Part shown: positions 1-12,920 of the stretch, piece by piece
Position numbering within the stretch: position 1 is the stretch's first letter
Layout: the number at the start of each line of letters is the position of its first letter
Source of the DNA: Enoplolaimus lenunculus
Taxonomy: Eukaryota; Nematoda; Enoplea; Enoplida; Thoracostomopsidae
Length of the DNA stretch: 64,000 bases
Assembly: GCA_030248215.1 (NCBI GenBank)
Contig: JASANG010003383.1
Location: forward strand, 248,001 to 312,000
Direction of reading: 5' to 3'
Notes under the pieces: model-generated
Database searches by the model: none
What the model was told of the DNA's origin: nothing
Seen by the model: the letters and a program-made list of their open reading frames with translations, nothing else
Made by a program: the position numbers and the translations under genes

Positions 1-137
1 GTTTACCGGCATCAATTATGAACTGTATAACAAACTAAAACCTTGAGCACGCTAAAAATACAGCGCAAAAATAAATTCTATTAACAAATATAACATCCGT
101 ATCCGGTTCCGACAAATTGATACACGGTCGCACCCTG
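1..137. repeat. End of a CAGGGTGC inverted-repeat element (hAT-like MITE)
   Basis: The right end, ggtcgcaccctg at 126-137, matches the terminal repeat of elements at 9181-9967 and elsewhere, with the internal motif tatccggttccg. The left end is outside the window or degraded. Confidence 0.55.
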
Positions 138-2625
138 CCTAAAACTGTTTCTTCCATAGCATTTCCATACCCACACTTCTATGTTATTTAAATGTCTAAA
201 TTGCAAATATTGAACACAAAAAAATTACTCACTGCAGCTCAGATACCTAACACATATAGCAATCGCTCAATCAGTCCCAAACAAAAACCCAGCCCCTACA
301 AAACACACCTATACACAGTACGTACACACAAAGCCAAAACAACCAATCTCGTTCGGTTCTTCACTATTCTACATATAAACACCAAGAGTACCTACCCCAT
401 TCATAAACTCACGCTGACTTATAAAACCGCTAGCACCTACCAACCACCCGCCAGTTTTGACTTCACAGTTTCCACGTAAAATGTCAGCATTTGCTACACA
501 GCATTGGTTGCTGTTTGTGTTGAACCAGTGTGAAATTAAAATAACATACCATATACGTACTTACACACACTTTACAGGTTTAAATCTACCTAAACTCTAC
601 CGGTTGGTTGATATAGGAATTTCGTTTGAAGGACTTTAAAGCAGACCGTGACAGAATTCATTGCGAGATTTTAAGCTGACCGGTGCTTGCGCAAGCAAAA
701 TGCTTTAGATTCAGTTGCGTATGCCACAATTTAGTAATCATAATTTAATACAATTTAATTAACCAAAATAGATATATTTATGCAATAAAAATATATACAA
801 CCAAATAAAAACTAAGGTCATATCCTACAACTAAATACGCATATTCAAAAGCAATCAAAAAACTTTAAGCAATTGACAATCTTCAAACTGATATATCAAT
901 ATTTGACTCGCAGTGCACATCCACACAAACCTGTATATGTAGTTTTATAAGGTAATTTGGGCCGTAGAATTCGATTTTGAAATCCAAACTTAAGTTATTG
1001 CTTTTAGTTTTTGTGAAAATACACAGTCTTTCATTTAAAAATAATGGCTACGACGCGTTAGCTGCGGTATGGTTAGCAAAACTGACACCAAAGCCCTGTA
1101 ACTGAAATATACAAGTTGTCAAGGATGCAACAGACCTTAATTATTCAAACGCTACTAAAATACACTTGCTAAATTTTAATTTGTGCAACAATATTAACTC
1201 GTTTAACTCATAAAAGATCCTCAGTATTGTTAAATACAATCATAACTACTTTAACTGTACGTATTCAAGCAAGGTATCACAACAATTCGACGGTAAGACA
1301 ACTTGTGGACCAACAACATGTACTCCGAAGTTTCACGTATTCAAAACGTCACCCATCACAATGCTTACGCTTAGCATAATGGTTAGAATTACGCTTAAAT
1401 TATGGTCAGATTATTCACAGGCTTGAGGACACTGCTGGTTGACAACCAGTCAATCGACGAATTATCGTAGATTCATGTATTGAATTATTTTCTACAGTCA
1501 GGCGGGGAAAACCTACTTGAATTTCGGGAAAACCCAGTTTCATAACTTGCGCTAGATCCAAAAGCAACATTCCATATCTTAACAGAGGGTTGCCCGGACA
1601 ATCACACCAGTTTTTATTTATACTTCGAAAACGTCATATTAACTTTGTACGCACGGATTCCGTACTAAACCCTTAAAAATTCATGTATGGGTAAAAATAT
1701 GTACCAGAAAATTTTGATGGATTATCCCGCCACACGCAGTGTATAAAAATGTGTTCTATTAAGTTTATCTGCTTGGGAAAACTTACGTTAATATACACTA
1801 CTACGTATTCACTATACAATTGAACGCCGCAGAAGCAGGGTTTCCCAGCAAGGTCTTGATTTTTCCCACCGTTAGAGCATGAGCGCAAAAAGAACTCATT
1901 GAACAACCTTATTTTTCCGGTTGAATAACAAATCGCCAATCTTATTCAAGTCTGTACTGCTGTGTTCTTGCTATAAGGAATCCGTTTTTAAGGCCCCACA
2001 CACAAGCCGAATTTTGAAATACATCCTCTGTTGCGCCACATTTCAGCTAAAAGTTCGTCTAATTACCTTCTGCTGTCAAAACAATGTGCTTCTATTAGAA
2101 AATTTATTAAATCGTTAAAAAATTAGCACCAAAACAAACAACGTGCTGCCAATGCATATAGATTACTGAAAAAGGAAAATCAATGGGAATTAATGCTAAT
2201 GATATGAAACGCATCGCAACTGACTAAAATACGGTTTTGCAAAGTCGGTTTATGCTGTGTTGCGTGTGCGCCAAGACTACAGGCAACCTTGAAAGTGGGT
2301 CAATCTATTGGTGACCGGCGACCAGTAAACTCTCTGATCCATATCCGGGGTCTGAATAACATGTACGCGACGGGTAACAACGGGTCATACGAGTCAGCTC
2401 CTTGACACGTGACACGATCGAGCCGCCTCAATACCATACAAATTTGACCCATGACTCGTTTGAAACTCTGATTACAGAAATCAATAAGTGAGTTTCAATA
2501 TTACATTAATGTAAATGCCCTTGTATGAAACGCAAATGAGAATGTGCATAGTGATAATATGAGAATTGCCTATTTTGTAAATTAGAAATTTGTAGGTTTT
2601 AACGCCACTGTGCTTCGACGTGCAC
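138..2625. other. Non-coding, within the probable synaptogyrin intron 1
   Basis: AT-rich sequence without a recognisable exon on either strand. ORFs of 60-95 codons here are low-complexity and lack family motifs. The stretch near 2270-2470 is less AT-rich but shows no coding pattern. Confidence 0.5.
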
Positions 2626-3008
2626 CAGGGTGCAACCGAAATTCCGGTTCCGGCAAATTTTTACCGGAATTGTGTGAAATTTTGGTCGGTGGTGATTAAG
2701 ACATTTTACTAAAAAATGACGATAAAAATTAAGTAAGCATATTTCATTCGTATAGTATATAAACCTTGACAATCGCCGAAAATTAACCATAGAAGGTATA
2801 TTAGGCTCCCGTGGATTATGAAAATGTAATATACAGCAGATAAAGTGAATACCTATCTCCAACTAAGGGTTATTTCACCAATAATATTGCAAAACAGATA
2901 GTTACAATGAATTTTTCGGTGGCATGTATTTTTCATTTTCCGGTTGCGGTTCCGTTTCCGGTGTTTTTTTCAAATTCCGGTAAATTGTAATTCCCGTTTC
3001 CCGCTGCC
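2626..3008. mobile_element. CAGGGTG-type MITE, about 380 bp
   Basis: It begins cagggtgcaaccg with adjacent aattccggttccgg and ends with the degraded complement near gtttcccgctgcc. The interior matches, in opposite orientation, the element at 12927-13315 (for example ttcggtggcatgtatttt and the Phe/Tyr-rich shadow ORF both share). Termini starting CAGGG suggest the hAT superfamily. Confidence 0.7.
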
Positions 3009-4167
3009 ATATATGTAGGTACTGAATTCTCAAAAATAACGCACTCGTTAAATCATAAGTTCTACTATTAAATAACCATCATTTGAAATTTGAATTGTTT
3101 CTAAGTACAAAATATCAGCTATTACATTCCACTTCAAGTTCTGCATAAACGCCAGCCTTAGTTAACGTAAACATCCAATTTCATTGCTAGCAAAACGACA
3201 TGGATAACCCAATGCCGCACTCCACGGCTTATATACGTGTTTTCTCTCCAGATCAAGCTTCAACGGCGAAGCACAAAGTTCAGTTAGAGTGGGTATACAT
3301 CAAGTATAAATACGACTTTTATTTCAATGATTCTGAAAGTTATTCTAAAATCTTATAAAAGTACTCTTTCTTGTCTGTTCATAAATTTCAAAACCGGACA
3401 TAACCCCGCTACCCTATCTTGTACACGTCCAGTCAAACTTCTTGAGAACAAAGGTTTTCCGTTTTTTCGACCCCATATACTGTGCTACATCCATGTGTTT
3501 TACATACATTTTCAAAACCAAAAAATAAACACATACATTCAAACACATAATAAATATATATATATACCAACATATGCCAACAAAGTGTCTATTAACACAT
3601 CAAGACGAATGTCGGCCTCCGAACCCAGATGACGGTTTTATAAGGCTGCACTGCGGCACAGGGACGGCAGAGAGAGAAAATCGTTTTGGTTCGCGTTTCC
3701 CCAAAGAGAAAACACATCGCCTTCGATAAAATACGTGAAACGAGCAACGAAAGAGAAGAATGAACGTTCAGCGAACACAAAAAACTAAGAAAAACTCAGC
3801 CACAATTGCGTAGCAATTTTAGTACACAGACAATATGTGAAACTGACAACAAAACGCAGTTACATGAGTGCGCAAACAAAGCCAGCCGCACCAGATATGG
3901 GCCATTTAAGAGAAAAAAGATGTATGTGAACCAGTTAAATCAATACATATACGTATGCACTAAAGTGCGAAAGGGGCAGGAGGTGTTCCAACGGTTGGCG
4001 GGATCGGCCGCTCTGGTTAATAACCGAGACCCAACATACCGACACCGAGAGACCAAGACCGTCTATCACTGGTGATTGAGAATCAGCATCAAGTAGTTGA
4101 GAAGTTAGTCGATACGTAGCAAAACATGCCCAAACACGTCCATTTTAAAAGAATCGATTAGTCCCGG

Positions 4168-4567
4168 CAGGGTGCATACGGAATTCCAATTCCGGTTCAA
4201 AACGAGTCACGATTCCGATTGCACAATCAATCGGAATCCGAATTTCCACATTTTTATTTTTGGGCCTATATATTTGTTGTGATATGTTGTATAAAAATTC
4301 TACATCATTTATCTATTAAATTGTTTTAGATAAGTTTACTTATCAATAATTGATTGTAGTTTAGCATTACAGAGCCAAAAATGATTGCCAATTTGTTCAT
4401 GCGACGTTTTTGACAATTATTGCCAGCCAACAGACACCCTAAATCAATATTATACTTGTTAATACAAATTATCCGTATCGGCGCAAAATTTGTACTTCCG
4501 ATTCCGATATAAGTTTGCTGTTACGATTCCGATTCCGGTATAATCCAGTTCCGCTTTTTGCACCCTG
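4168..4567. mobile_element. CAGGGTGCA inverted-repeat element, about 400 bp
   Basis: It starts cagggtgcatacggaatt and ends ttttgcaccctg, with repeated gattccga/ttccgat motifs inside each arm. It encodes nothing recognisable and looks like a non-autonomous hAT-like MITE. Confidence 0.65.
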
Positions 4568-5619
4568 AGTTCCGGACCCTTGGGCGACTTGTGCACAAGC
4601 AGCTACCAGACCTCAAATCGTTTAACAGCTCACTGCAGCAGTGCATATGTCAAAACCGCATATATACGTACATACATAGTCTACAAAGCTAACATTAAAA
4701 CGTCCGTTACAATCATGAGAATTCCACACGTCTCAAAAACGTGCCTTATGCAGAAGTTTTAAATGATCCGTTCCAGTCGTATATAAACCAATGTTCAACA
4801 GTATGCCACAAAATTTAGTACTACTTGCTATAATGTTTTGATTAATTTTCTACAAAAATCTTAGTATTAACTCAGCTTGTTAAAGTACTCGTATTATTAT
4901 TTCAATCAAAATTCGCAGCCAAATATCGTGATTTTGGTCTAAGAGTTGTTATATATACTTTTCTGTGATAAAGTTAGGCAATAAGGGTTTCATGAAACTG
5001 TGCAAAATTAACTTAAAAATACAAAACTGAAGTCTCATACAGAGTTGCAACATTTACAAATAAATACCTGGGCCCGATTTTTCTGGAAGGAAACCCACTA
5101 ACCCGGAACCGGATTTAAGACTGTTGAGTAATGTGCTTCGTGAAGGTAAGGCTACTGCCTAACATTTTTAACCAGTTCCAGGACCTTGAAGCAATCATTT
5201 ACCAAGCAATCTTTAACTAAGACCAAAAATACTAAACTTAAGCAAAATGTCGAACTAATAACTTAAAATGAGACATGCCATGTCTCTGCATCCCGCCATT
5301 CCAACAATTCATAATTGAAGCATTCATAATCGTAACCCAAGTATATCAACGTAGGTTATTTTTATTTATTACTCAAAGGTAAAGCCTGTTGACCAACTTT
5401 TTCCTTCTGCAGTTTGCTTTTATATGCGACATACGATAGTTGTCTGAGAGACATGTTTTTATTGGGAACGTTTTGTTTGTAATGTATTTCATACAATTAG
5501 TGTTGCTTTGGTTGTACAAGTATCTGATAAATTCTTTAACCTATTTAATTTAGGTACGATACAGTTACTATTCAGAATGTAGGCGCCGGATGTTAAAATC
5601 GCTAAGCTAATTTTATTCC

Positions 5620-5785
5620 GGGTATTTTGCCCGGATATTTTTGTAATACCCGGACCAGGACCCGGAATAATTCGTTGTGAAAACCCGGACCCGGAATTTC
5701 TTGAAGCGAAATCCCGAACCCGGAATTTTTCGGCGAAAATACCCGAAATAAGCGGACCCTGACCCGGATGCAACTCTAGTCTCAC
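5620..5785. repeat. CCCGGA-rich repeat element
   Basis: Dense with acccgga and tccgggt motifs in both orientations, ending gacccggatgcaactctag. Similar ends (gggtgcaactctagtac at 52812-52828, and near 56300) show a family with a terminal CTAGAGTTGCA-like repeat. The overlapping ORFs are repeat-derived. Confidence 0.5.
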
Positions 5786-6510
5786 AGATTTCGCTCAAAC
5801 TCAGCTTCTTTTCACAGCTTATATTTCGTCTGCACATCAACGCAAAAAAACTCGATGAGCAGCATATTTCTTTTTGAATAACCGGATAGTGAATTTTTTA
5901 CAGGAACCTGGTGTTAATCGAAAGTTATTTTTATTTTCTTTGTCGCGCAAAAGCATGTATATGTTTACTGCATTAATATTATCAGCTTAACTCGTTTTTT
6001 TACCTCATTGAGAAAAAATTAAGCTTTTTCAGTAATGACCAGAAATACAATCGTAGCAACATGTTAGATATATAATTGTAAAAAGCAGAAAAAGCAGTCT
6101 TATTAAATTATATATTCGAATCATCTCAAATTCAATCATGCCTGTTATAACATGTAAACGTAGTTAACACGATGACTAAAAATTATGCAAAAAACTGTGT
6201 TTGACGTTAAAAAAGTTACCTTTTATATAAAAATTAAAACACTCAACCGGGAGCGAATCGAGTTTGAGGTGTTTTGACCGAGAGCGGAAAATCCAATAGC
6301 GAACCCACACAAAAATTGCGTATGTGTAGTGCCTTTTATATTTGCGTATGTGTAGTGCCGTGCAAAATCACAGATACGAAATAACAAGCATAGACCATTG
6401 ATAAAGACAGATATATATTTATTTTGTAAACGACTGTGCTGTGCATGTAAGAACACAACAATATACAATAGCGATTTGTAAATCACGTATACGAACAATT
6501 CCATACGTAC

Positions 6511-6618
6511 CCAAGCTACAATTCGCAATATCACAACAGGTCGTTTGATGAACTGAACGGGATTAAATGCCCCGCCTGATAGTCCAGCACCATACGCTTG
6601 ACCGCCTATTGTATCCAT
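6511..6618 (-). CDS. SYNGR: Synaptogyrin, first coding exon (gene continues off the left edge)
   Basis: The exon encodes 36 residues starting MDTIGGQAYGAGLSGGAF and ending LRIVAW. The Gly/Ala-rich AYGAG..GGAF motif followed by a basic stretch and a hydrophobic run is the cytoplasmic N-terminus of synaptogyrins, four-helix MARVEL-domain proteins of synaptic-like vesicles. The start is supported by an in-frame TGA ten codons upstream. The exon ends in phase 0 at a good donor (TGG|gtacgt). The next exon should encode the first transmembrane helix. I searched the minus strand from 6510 down to 1 by eye and found no later exon, so intron 1 is probably longer than 6.5 kb and the rest lies outside the window. 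Family identity is fairly secure from the N-terminal motif; completeness cannot be judged. The gene is divergent to AMBRA1, about 7.2 kb away. Confidence 0.8.
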
Positions 6619-6778
6619 TTTATATTTATCATGAATAATATTTCATCAATTTGTACGATCGTATTTAAGTATAATTAAAGCAGGCAAATTGCTCTCGCGA
6701 CCTGCAATATTCAAACGTTATACGCAAATTATTATGCATTGCATTGTATATATACTATGTGCAAAAGTGGATGCAAAA

Positions 6779-7082
6779 CATGGTGACAACAAAGGTTCGG
6801 ATTCGGTAAAAATTTGTGGTTCGGATTCGGATGTAAAAAAGCCGAATCCAATAAAGTTCGGCAATATGTTTTTCATTTTTAAACAATAAAAAATTTAAAT
6901 CACTTGTTATATAAATCAATATATTTTGTTTCAGATCACAAATCTCAGAATGGAGGTCGGGCACGAAACATATTAACATTTAAAAGTGATGCGGCTGACA
7001 TTGCGTTGCTGATTCCGGTTCGGATTCGGCAAACCATACATGGATTCCGACTCGGTCAAATCACAGATTCGGTGCCTCCCTG
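6779..7082. mobile_element. TTCGGATTCGG-type MITE (terminal CAGGGTGGCA-like)
   Basis: Left end catggtgacaacaaagg followed by ttcggattcggt; right end agattcggtgcctccctg. Copies or fragments lie at 11512-11700, 13583-13765 and 49525-49815. It carries an internal stretch (aatatgtttttcatttttaaacaataaaa) that is well conserved between copies. Confidence 0.65.
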
Positions 7083-7546
7083 ATGCATAACCACGGAATC
7101 AAAGTAGAGCAATATTAATAACAATGTATTTAAATTGAATTTGTACTATTACAATTTACCAGAATCGGAAAATGGAAAACACATGCAACCGAAAAATTCA
7201 AGTTCGGTAATATGTTTTTCATTTTTAAACAATAAAAAATTTAAATCACTTGTTATATAAATCAATATATTTTGTTTCAGATCACAAATCTCATAATGGA
7301 GGTCGGGCACGAAACATATTAACATTTAAAAGTGATGCGGCTGACATTGCGTTGCTGATTCCGGTTCGGATTCGGCAAACCATACATGGATTCCGACTCG
7401 GTCAAATCACAGATTCGGTGCCTCCCTGATGCACAACCACGGAATCAAAGTAGAGCAATATTAATAACAATGTATTTAAATTGAATTTGTACTATTACAA
7501 TTTACCAGAATCGGAAAATGGAAAACACATGCAACCGAAAAATTCA
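6855..7546. repeat. Near-identical 346-bp tandem duplication
   Basis: 6855-7200 and 7201-7546 are direct copies differing at only a few bases by eye (for example ggcaatatg versus ggtaatatg, gcataacc versus gcacaacc). Each unit joins the right part of one MITE to part of a second, different MITE, so the duplication happened after the nested insertion and is recent. Confidence 0.85.
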
Positions 7547-7825
7547 TTTTAATTGTCTTTTTTGTAATATTATTTGTGAAATAACCCTACATGGAGATAG
7601 TTATTCACTTTCTCTTCTGTATTTTAAATTTTCATAACCCATGGAAACTCAATCTACCTTCGATGGTTTATTTTCTGCTATTGTCAAGGTTTGCATACTA
7701 TAGTAAAGAAATCTATTTAATTTTTATCGGCATTTTTAGTAAAATATCTCAATTTCCACCGACCAAATCGGAACCGGAAGGTGAACAAATGCCGGAACGG
7801 GAACCGAAATTCCGGTTGCACCCTG
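7500..7825. mobile_element. CAGGGTG-type MITE, right part
   Basis: The sequence matches 12927-13315 and reaches a clean end, ccggttgcaccctg, at 7825. Its left part is interrupted by the 346-bp duplication. Confidence 0.65.
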
Positions 7826-9180
7826 CCTATTTGGACAAATCATTTTGTGCTCATACGTTAAATGCAACGTTGAGAACAAACGAAATCAGGCCCGGGTCAT
7901 CTACGATAAAAAAGTTAACGTCTATTGTTTTTGAATGGTAGAAATACTAAATACGCAAACACATAAACACCAACAATTTGTTGTTAATTTCTCTGATTGT
8001 TGACTTACTGATGATAAGCACAAGCACTGTCCCTGGGTCCAGGTTTCATTAGAAAACTATATAAATACACTGTTAGTTTCGAAAATCAAATTCGTACATC
8101 CACGGCGGATCGCGTGAAACTTAAAGCTGTCCAAGGACATGTCCAACAAGATCAACCCCTCTGGTTGTAAAAATTGCGTTAACTAATAAAATTGAAAGCA
8201 ACAACGGCATTGGACGTCAATGTAAACAGGAATTGAAAGTCTAGCGAGGTGTCGACAGGTTAACTCAGAAAGTCACCAAACTCGAACCAGATTCTCAATT
8301 TCAAATCCTTTATGCCAACCAGGTATAAAGTTAACTTAATTAATTGCCTCCTCATTAAGAGCTTCGAAATGTCGTGTAATAATTCTAGCATTAGAAATAC
8401 GCTCCAATTTGTAAAAAATTTGTTCAAAAGAAATAATTTCCCAACGTTCATTGTTGAACGAAATTCAGTGAATTTTTAAACAAAAGATTAGGACCGCTTA
8501 CCCAATCTCATAGCTCGCTATGGTTATCTATTGACAACAACAGCAGCAACGGCACTGATTCTGATTATTTTGCTATAGAAAAAACTTTTTTGGCATATAT
8601 ACCAATATTAATTAACTATGTTAACACTATACCGGTTAATGAGTCAATTACTAATGACGCCGACGAAACGACGACACTCAACTCCACCAGATGTCAAACA
8701 GGACCAAATAGCAACACTTCCACTATAACAGAACAACCGGGAAGCTGGGTAGAGTTTAGCATTACCTTACGAATTCCGCATTTTGGTTCACGTAGTGCGC
8801 TTGATAAAACAGCAAACCAAACCATGTAATAAACTATTGAATGTTCAAACTCGCATTGTTGTTTACAATCATAGAAACGTAAACTGAATGTTCGTTTCTA
8901 AAGATCCTGTCCCGTTTTAGTGGCGCTCCCGGATCATTTACAAATTCACCTGTTCCCGTTGTCAACAGTACTATATCGGGTGTACAAACCGATAATTGTT
9001 CAAAAGGATTTGCGAGCACAAAGAGATCTCTGACAGAACCCTCAATAAAACAGCTTCAAATTTGAAACTTATATCTGCGATATCCGAGCACTGCAACCGA
9101 AATAACCACAAATGTGATTACAGTGACTTTTCTATCCACGAGAAGTCACTAAATTTCGCTCATCCATGGCACTCCTATAT
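7826..9180. other. Intergenic, no gene or known repeat seen
   Basis: No ORF with domain motifs and no clear inverted repeat. The ORFs at 8590-8829 and 8996-9214 show no recognisable family and no coding-like context. Confidence 0.4.
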
Positions 9181-9967
9181 CAGGGTGCGACCGGAAATCC
9201 GGTTCCAGGTTTAATATCTGGTAAAAACTGATATCCGTATCCGGTTCCGGTATAAAGCTACCGGATGCCCGATATCTATGGTTGTGGTACCGAACATCAT
9301 AAAACTTTTCACAAGTGGGCGTCTCCAACATCTTGCTGCGATTACATTTCTAAGCAAGTCAGAAAGTTCAAGATACGTTTCAGCTATTTTTAACTTACGT
9401 AAACGCATTTTTACTTAAAACAGTTTCAGTTTATCAGCGGCAATTACAATATTTGGTATCCGGTTCTGCTTGCATCATTATAGCAATTCATTAAGCAATT
9501 TCTGCTTAAACACCTTTCATGTAATGCGACGCTGCGGGTCTTATAAGGAAAAGTCAAAGCAGCGTGAAGATTATCGATGAATTGCACAATTTGATGAAAT
9601 AACTACTATGCAGTACTGCCATTGTTCAATACATATTTTCAGAGGTTTTCTGGACTGCTGAAAAATTATACTGTGTACTCTGGATATTTATCTCTCGAAA
9701 GTATGCTACTTTAGCTCTGTATTACAAATGTAGTTTATGTCCAAAAGTACAACATATCACAGTGACTTCTGATCGATCTGGCAAAACAATGCAGGCCAGA
9801 AAACAGACTTAATATAAACATTTTTGTGAAACTAAAATAAGCAATTATGATTGCTTTTTAATGAAATATGCGCTTAATATATGCCTCCGTTATACCACTT
9901 CGGTTCCATTTAAATTTTATATTATCTGGTTCCGGTTCTAGTATTTTTTGGTATCCAGTCGCACCCT
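9181..9967. mobile_element. CAGGGTGCGACCGG element, about 790 bp
   Basis: Left end cagggtgcgaccggaaatcc; right end ggtatccagtcgcaccct. The arms contain repeated ggttccgg/tatccg motifs. The left arm is homologous to 12320-12480 and the right end to 126-137. Non-coding. Confidence 0.65.
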
Positions 9968-10446
9968 AATACCCGTGAACATTACGTGCAAAATTAACAT
10001 CAAACACTGGTTAGCTACGTAGTTAATTGTAAGATACCGATAAAAATATATTCCCACGAATCATCAGGTAAGCATGGTACTGCAATGAGTATAGTAACAA
10101 AGTTGTTTAACGTGAAAATTAAAACAAATTAAAGAATATTTGGTTGATTTAGTGATATTTTTGAACATAATCGCTTTATAATTCCTATATTTGTTGTTTT
10201 TCATATAACTGAATGCTTTCTACTTACAAGACATATGCGATCTCTTACCCCGGTAATATGTTTGCGAGCAGAAGGGAATGCAGTCACCTTATTACGTTAG
10301 CATAAATCAATAATGATTTGAAGTAACAAATATGAAAAGAAAAGGAACTTTTTAATTTGCTAATCATATTTGCTTAGCTAGCTTATATGTTCTCGTCACG
10401 TTGCAATGATCCCTTGATCGCCAACTTATGTATTTTTGGTTCTACC

Positions 10447-11878
10447 CAGCGCCGGATTAAAAGGGGGGCTGGGCCTCCCACCAACCGACAAGCCAAGAAA
10501 AATTATTTCGCGGACCACGAAGTTATACAAGCTGTGTTGGGAGCCCTCTCGGACCAGTTTGGGGAGGCCGACTATGCTTATTCTAACGCCGGTCGTACCA
10601 CTACGGAATTTTTGGGGAGTATTGATTGCGTTATTTGGCATGGTCATATACAAGGATGCACAAAAACTTTTCCAAATATTGAGAAAGATTTTCAGATTTA
10701 TCTTATTTTATGGTTTCTACAAGGTTGGGACTGCCAGGTAAGCCTATACCAGCTATCATTTGCGATCCCAAACTTATGGTAGTACGATGAAAAGTTGCGT
10801 AGTCAGATTAGCTGTTTTCACGACAGGAACTTCGCTTTCCGCCATAGAATGTCTTTACATTGAAAATCCTTATCCGTCATCACTGGACTATTTTAGTCTA
10901 CTTTAAAGAAGACAGGCAACATCTAACCGGCAGCAATCCGGCCTGCCGGATCACGGCTGAACTACACTGCCACAAGTTTCGTGACTAGGAGTAGTGTTGT
11001 GCCATTACAACTTTTTCTACTGACCGGCCGGCCGGCCAGAATATACTAATTAAAAAAATATCAAGCCTTTTTATAATGACCCGGACAGCAACAATAAAAA
11101 TATAAACACATGTTCCTACATTTTTGCAACTTCGAAGCATGCGCTCAACAATGAAAATTTATTTCTTATTCAGTTTGGAAACATATTCTTTTGTAATGGT
11201 CATTTAGGAGCACTTTAACTTCTAGTTTCCTTTATTATGTAATTTTCAAAAGTATTCCTGTGAACGATTTCACTATATTTTGAAAAAGCAATGGAATCCA
11301 GATCATATGAAGCTTTTTATATCACCACAAAAGCTGACTAGAATGCAACTGTAACCAAAGTAGTTTCAGCTATAGTGATTCAATCTTAACATTGACCACA
11401 ATGACAACAGTAGGCAACATTTTGAGCTGGAAGTTTTAGAATCGAAATCTGTTCCTGGATAAAACCTCTGACCACCGAAGTAGGATGACAACTTACACCA
11501 GGTTGGTACAAATGTTCGGATCCGGATTCGACAAAAATTTGAGGATCAGATTCAGACCCGGTTGCGGTTTGGAAAAAACCGAATCCAACAGAGTTTGGCA
11601 ATGTTTTTCATCTTTAAACAATAAAATTTAAGTAAATAAAAATCAATATTTTTATTGCAGGTCACAAATCTCAGAACTGAGGTCGAGTTCGAAATATATC
11701 CAGTACTTTTGGTACAATTTGTTTCATTAAAATGTATCACTTTAAGCTCTGATGCATAAAATAATTATGGTTAAAAAGGGCATGCTAGTCTTATGGGCCC
11801 CCGGGCCTCCTAGTCATACGGGCCCAAGACATCCTGGTCATATGGACCCCGGGCCTCCCACCACTTTAATCCGGTCTG
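10447..11878. mobile_element. CAGCGCCGGATTAAA-type element, about 1.4 kb, hAT-like
   Basis: Left end cagcgccggattaaaagg; right end gggcctcccaccactttaatccggtctg, which are inverted repeats. A second copy lies at 49073-50120 and a short deletion derivative at 55482-55688. An unrelated TTCGGATTCGG MITE is nested at 11512-11700 here and at 49525-49815 in the other copy. The ORFs of 131 and 101 codons at 10387-10782 overlap each other and are not transposase. Confidence 0.7.
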
Positions 11879-11928
11879 CGAGGCTCGGATAAGACGGTTT
11901 TAGTTCTGAGTTAGCAGCTGAAAATGAG

Positions 11929-12006
11929 GGACGCTCCCAGGAGGTTTTGAACTCGGTCGACAGATTATCAGTCCACCGCGCTAGCCAGTGAGCCACGCTG
12001 GCTCAC
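11929..12006 (-). repeat. tRNA-like sequence, Ile(GAU)-like, probable SINE head
   Basis: The minus strand reads gtggctcactggctagcgcg (A-box-like) then an anticodon-type loop ctgataa and a degenerate B-box gagttcaaaacc. The acceptor arms do not pair, so this is a pseudogene or SINE promoter, not a functional tRNA. Confidence 0.45.
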
Positions 12007-12499
12007 AATCAACTGCTGAGTTTTTCTGTTTTATGCCTTATATGAACCTCAACATTATACACATGTATCTTGGGTCTTCCATGTTTTACTGCTGCTGCAT
12101 ATGAAGGCGCTACATATGCAGCATTAATTTTACCGATGTACAGCATCAGCATGAGGTTATTATTTGCCTCCATACATCCGCATGTCACCGGTTAGTGGCG
12201 GCGGGCTGTACTGAAAATCTATCGACCGTAGCTCACGAGATCGAAATTTCCTAAGAACACCCCTCATTTTAGCTGCAAGAACTTAGAAATAGAAACCGTC
12301 GAACCCTAGCCTACCCCAACTCATCACAATCCGGTTCCGGTTTAATATCCGGCTAAAAACTGAGATACGTACCCAGTTCCTATTTCCGGCATAAACAAAC
12401 AGATGCCGGATATTTATGGCTGTGTTCTCAAATATCATTACAAGTGGATATATTTAAGATTCTGTTGCGATTACTGTCAGTATATGTGGACCGTAAGTG

Positions 12500-12920
12500 T
12501 TGTCGGTGTATGTAGGTCTCACCGAGATGGCCACTGCAAACAGGAAACCCATTGATTCTCCTTCCAGGACGACCACCTGTAAAAAGGGGGATGTCGGTGA
12601 ACACTATAAAAGTGTATGTAAAGTAAAAAGATTGCAAGACATGTGCACATACACCGGTATATGAAGTTGTTGCAACGACCGCATGTTGTAGTGGTAGCAT
12701 GCTTGACTTGAGCACAAGAGGGCCGAGGTTCGATTCCCAGGGTGGTCCTTAACTTTGAGCAAAACTCCGAACAGGGGTTTTGCAGACAGCGTTGCTCTAA
12801 AACATAGACGTTCCACCGAGATGGGAATGTGCAAACAGCAAGCCCATGGATTTGGGGAATTGGAGTCGCGGTCCATGACGACCGCGGTAAAAAAGTGGGA
12901 TGTCGGTATAAGTATTCCAT
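12500..12920 (+). repeat. Two related SINE-like units, the second with a tRNA-like head
   Basis: At 12676-12750 the sequence has an A-box-like segment (ttgtagtggtagcatg), a B-box (gaggttcgattccc) and pairing ends gacc...ggtc. Downstream, ccaccgagatgggaatgtgc through gtgggatgtcggt repeats the motif order of 12510-12600 (caccgagatggccactgc ... gggggatgtcggt). This looks like a tRNA-derived SINE with a partial tandem copy. ORFs over it on the minus strand are repeat-derived. Confidence 0.55.

Noticed and set aside
3592-3780. Less AT-rich minus-strand ORF considered as a later synaptogyrin exon
   Set aside because: Neither this frame nor the alternative open frame shows MARVEL-domain motifs or transmembrane helices.
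10387-10782. Overlapping ORFs of 131 and 101 codons that look moderately complex
   Set aside because: They lie within a multi-copy inverted-repeat element, the homologous sequence at 49053-49494 has a different reading frame structure, and no transposase motif is visible.
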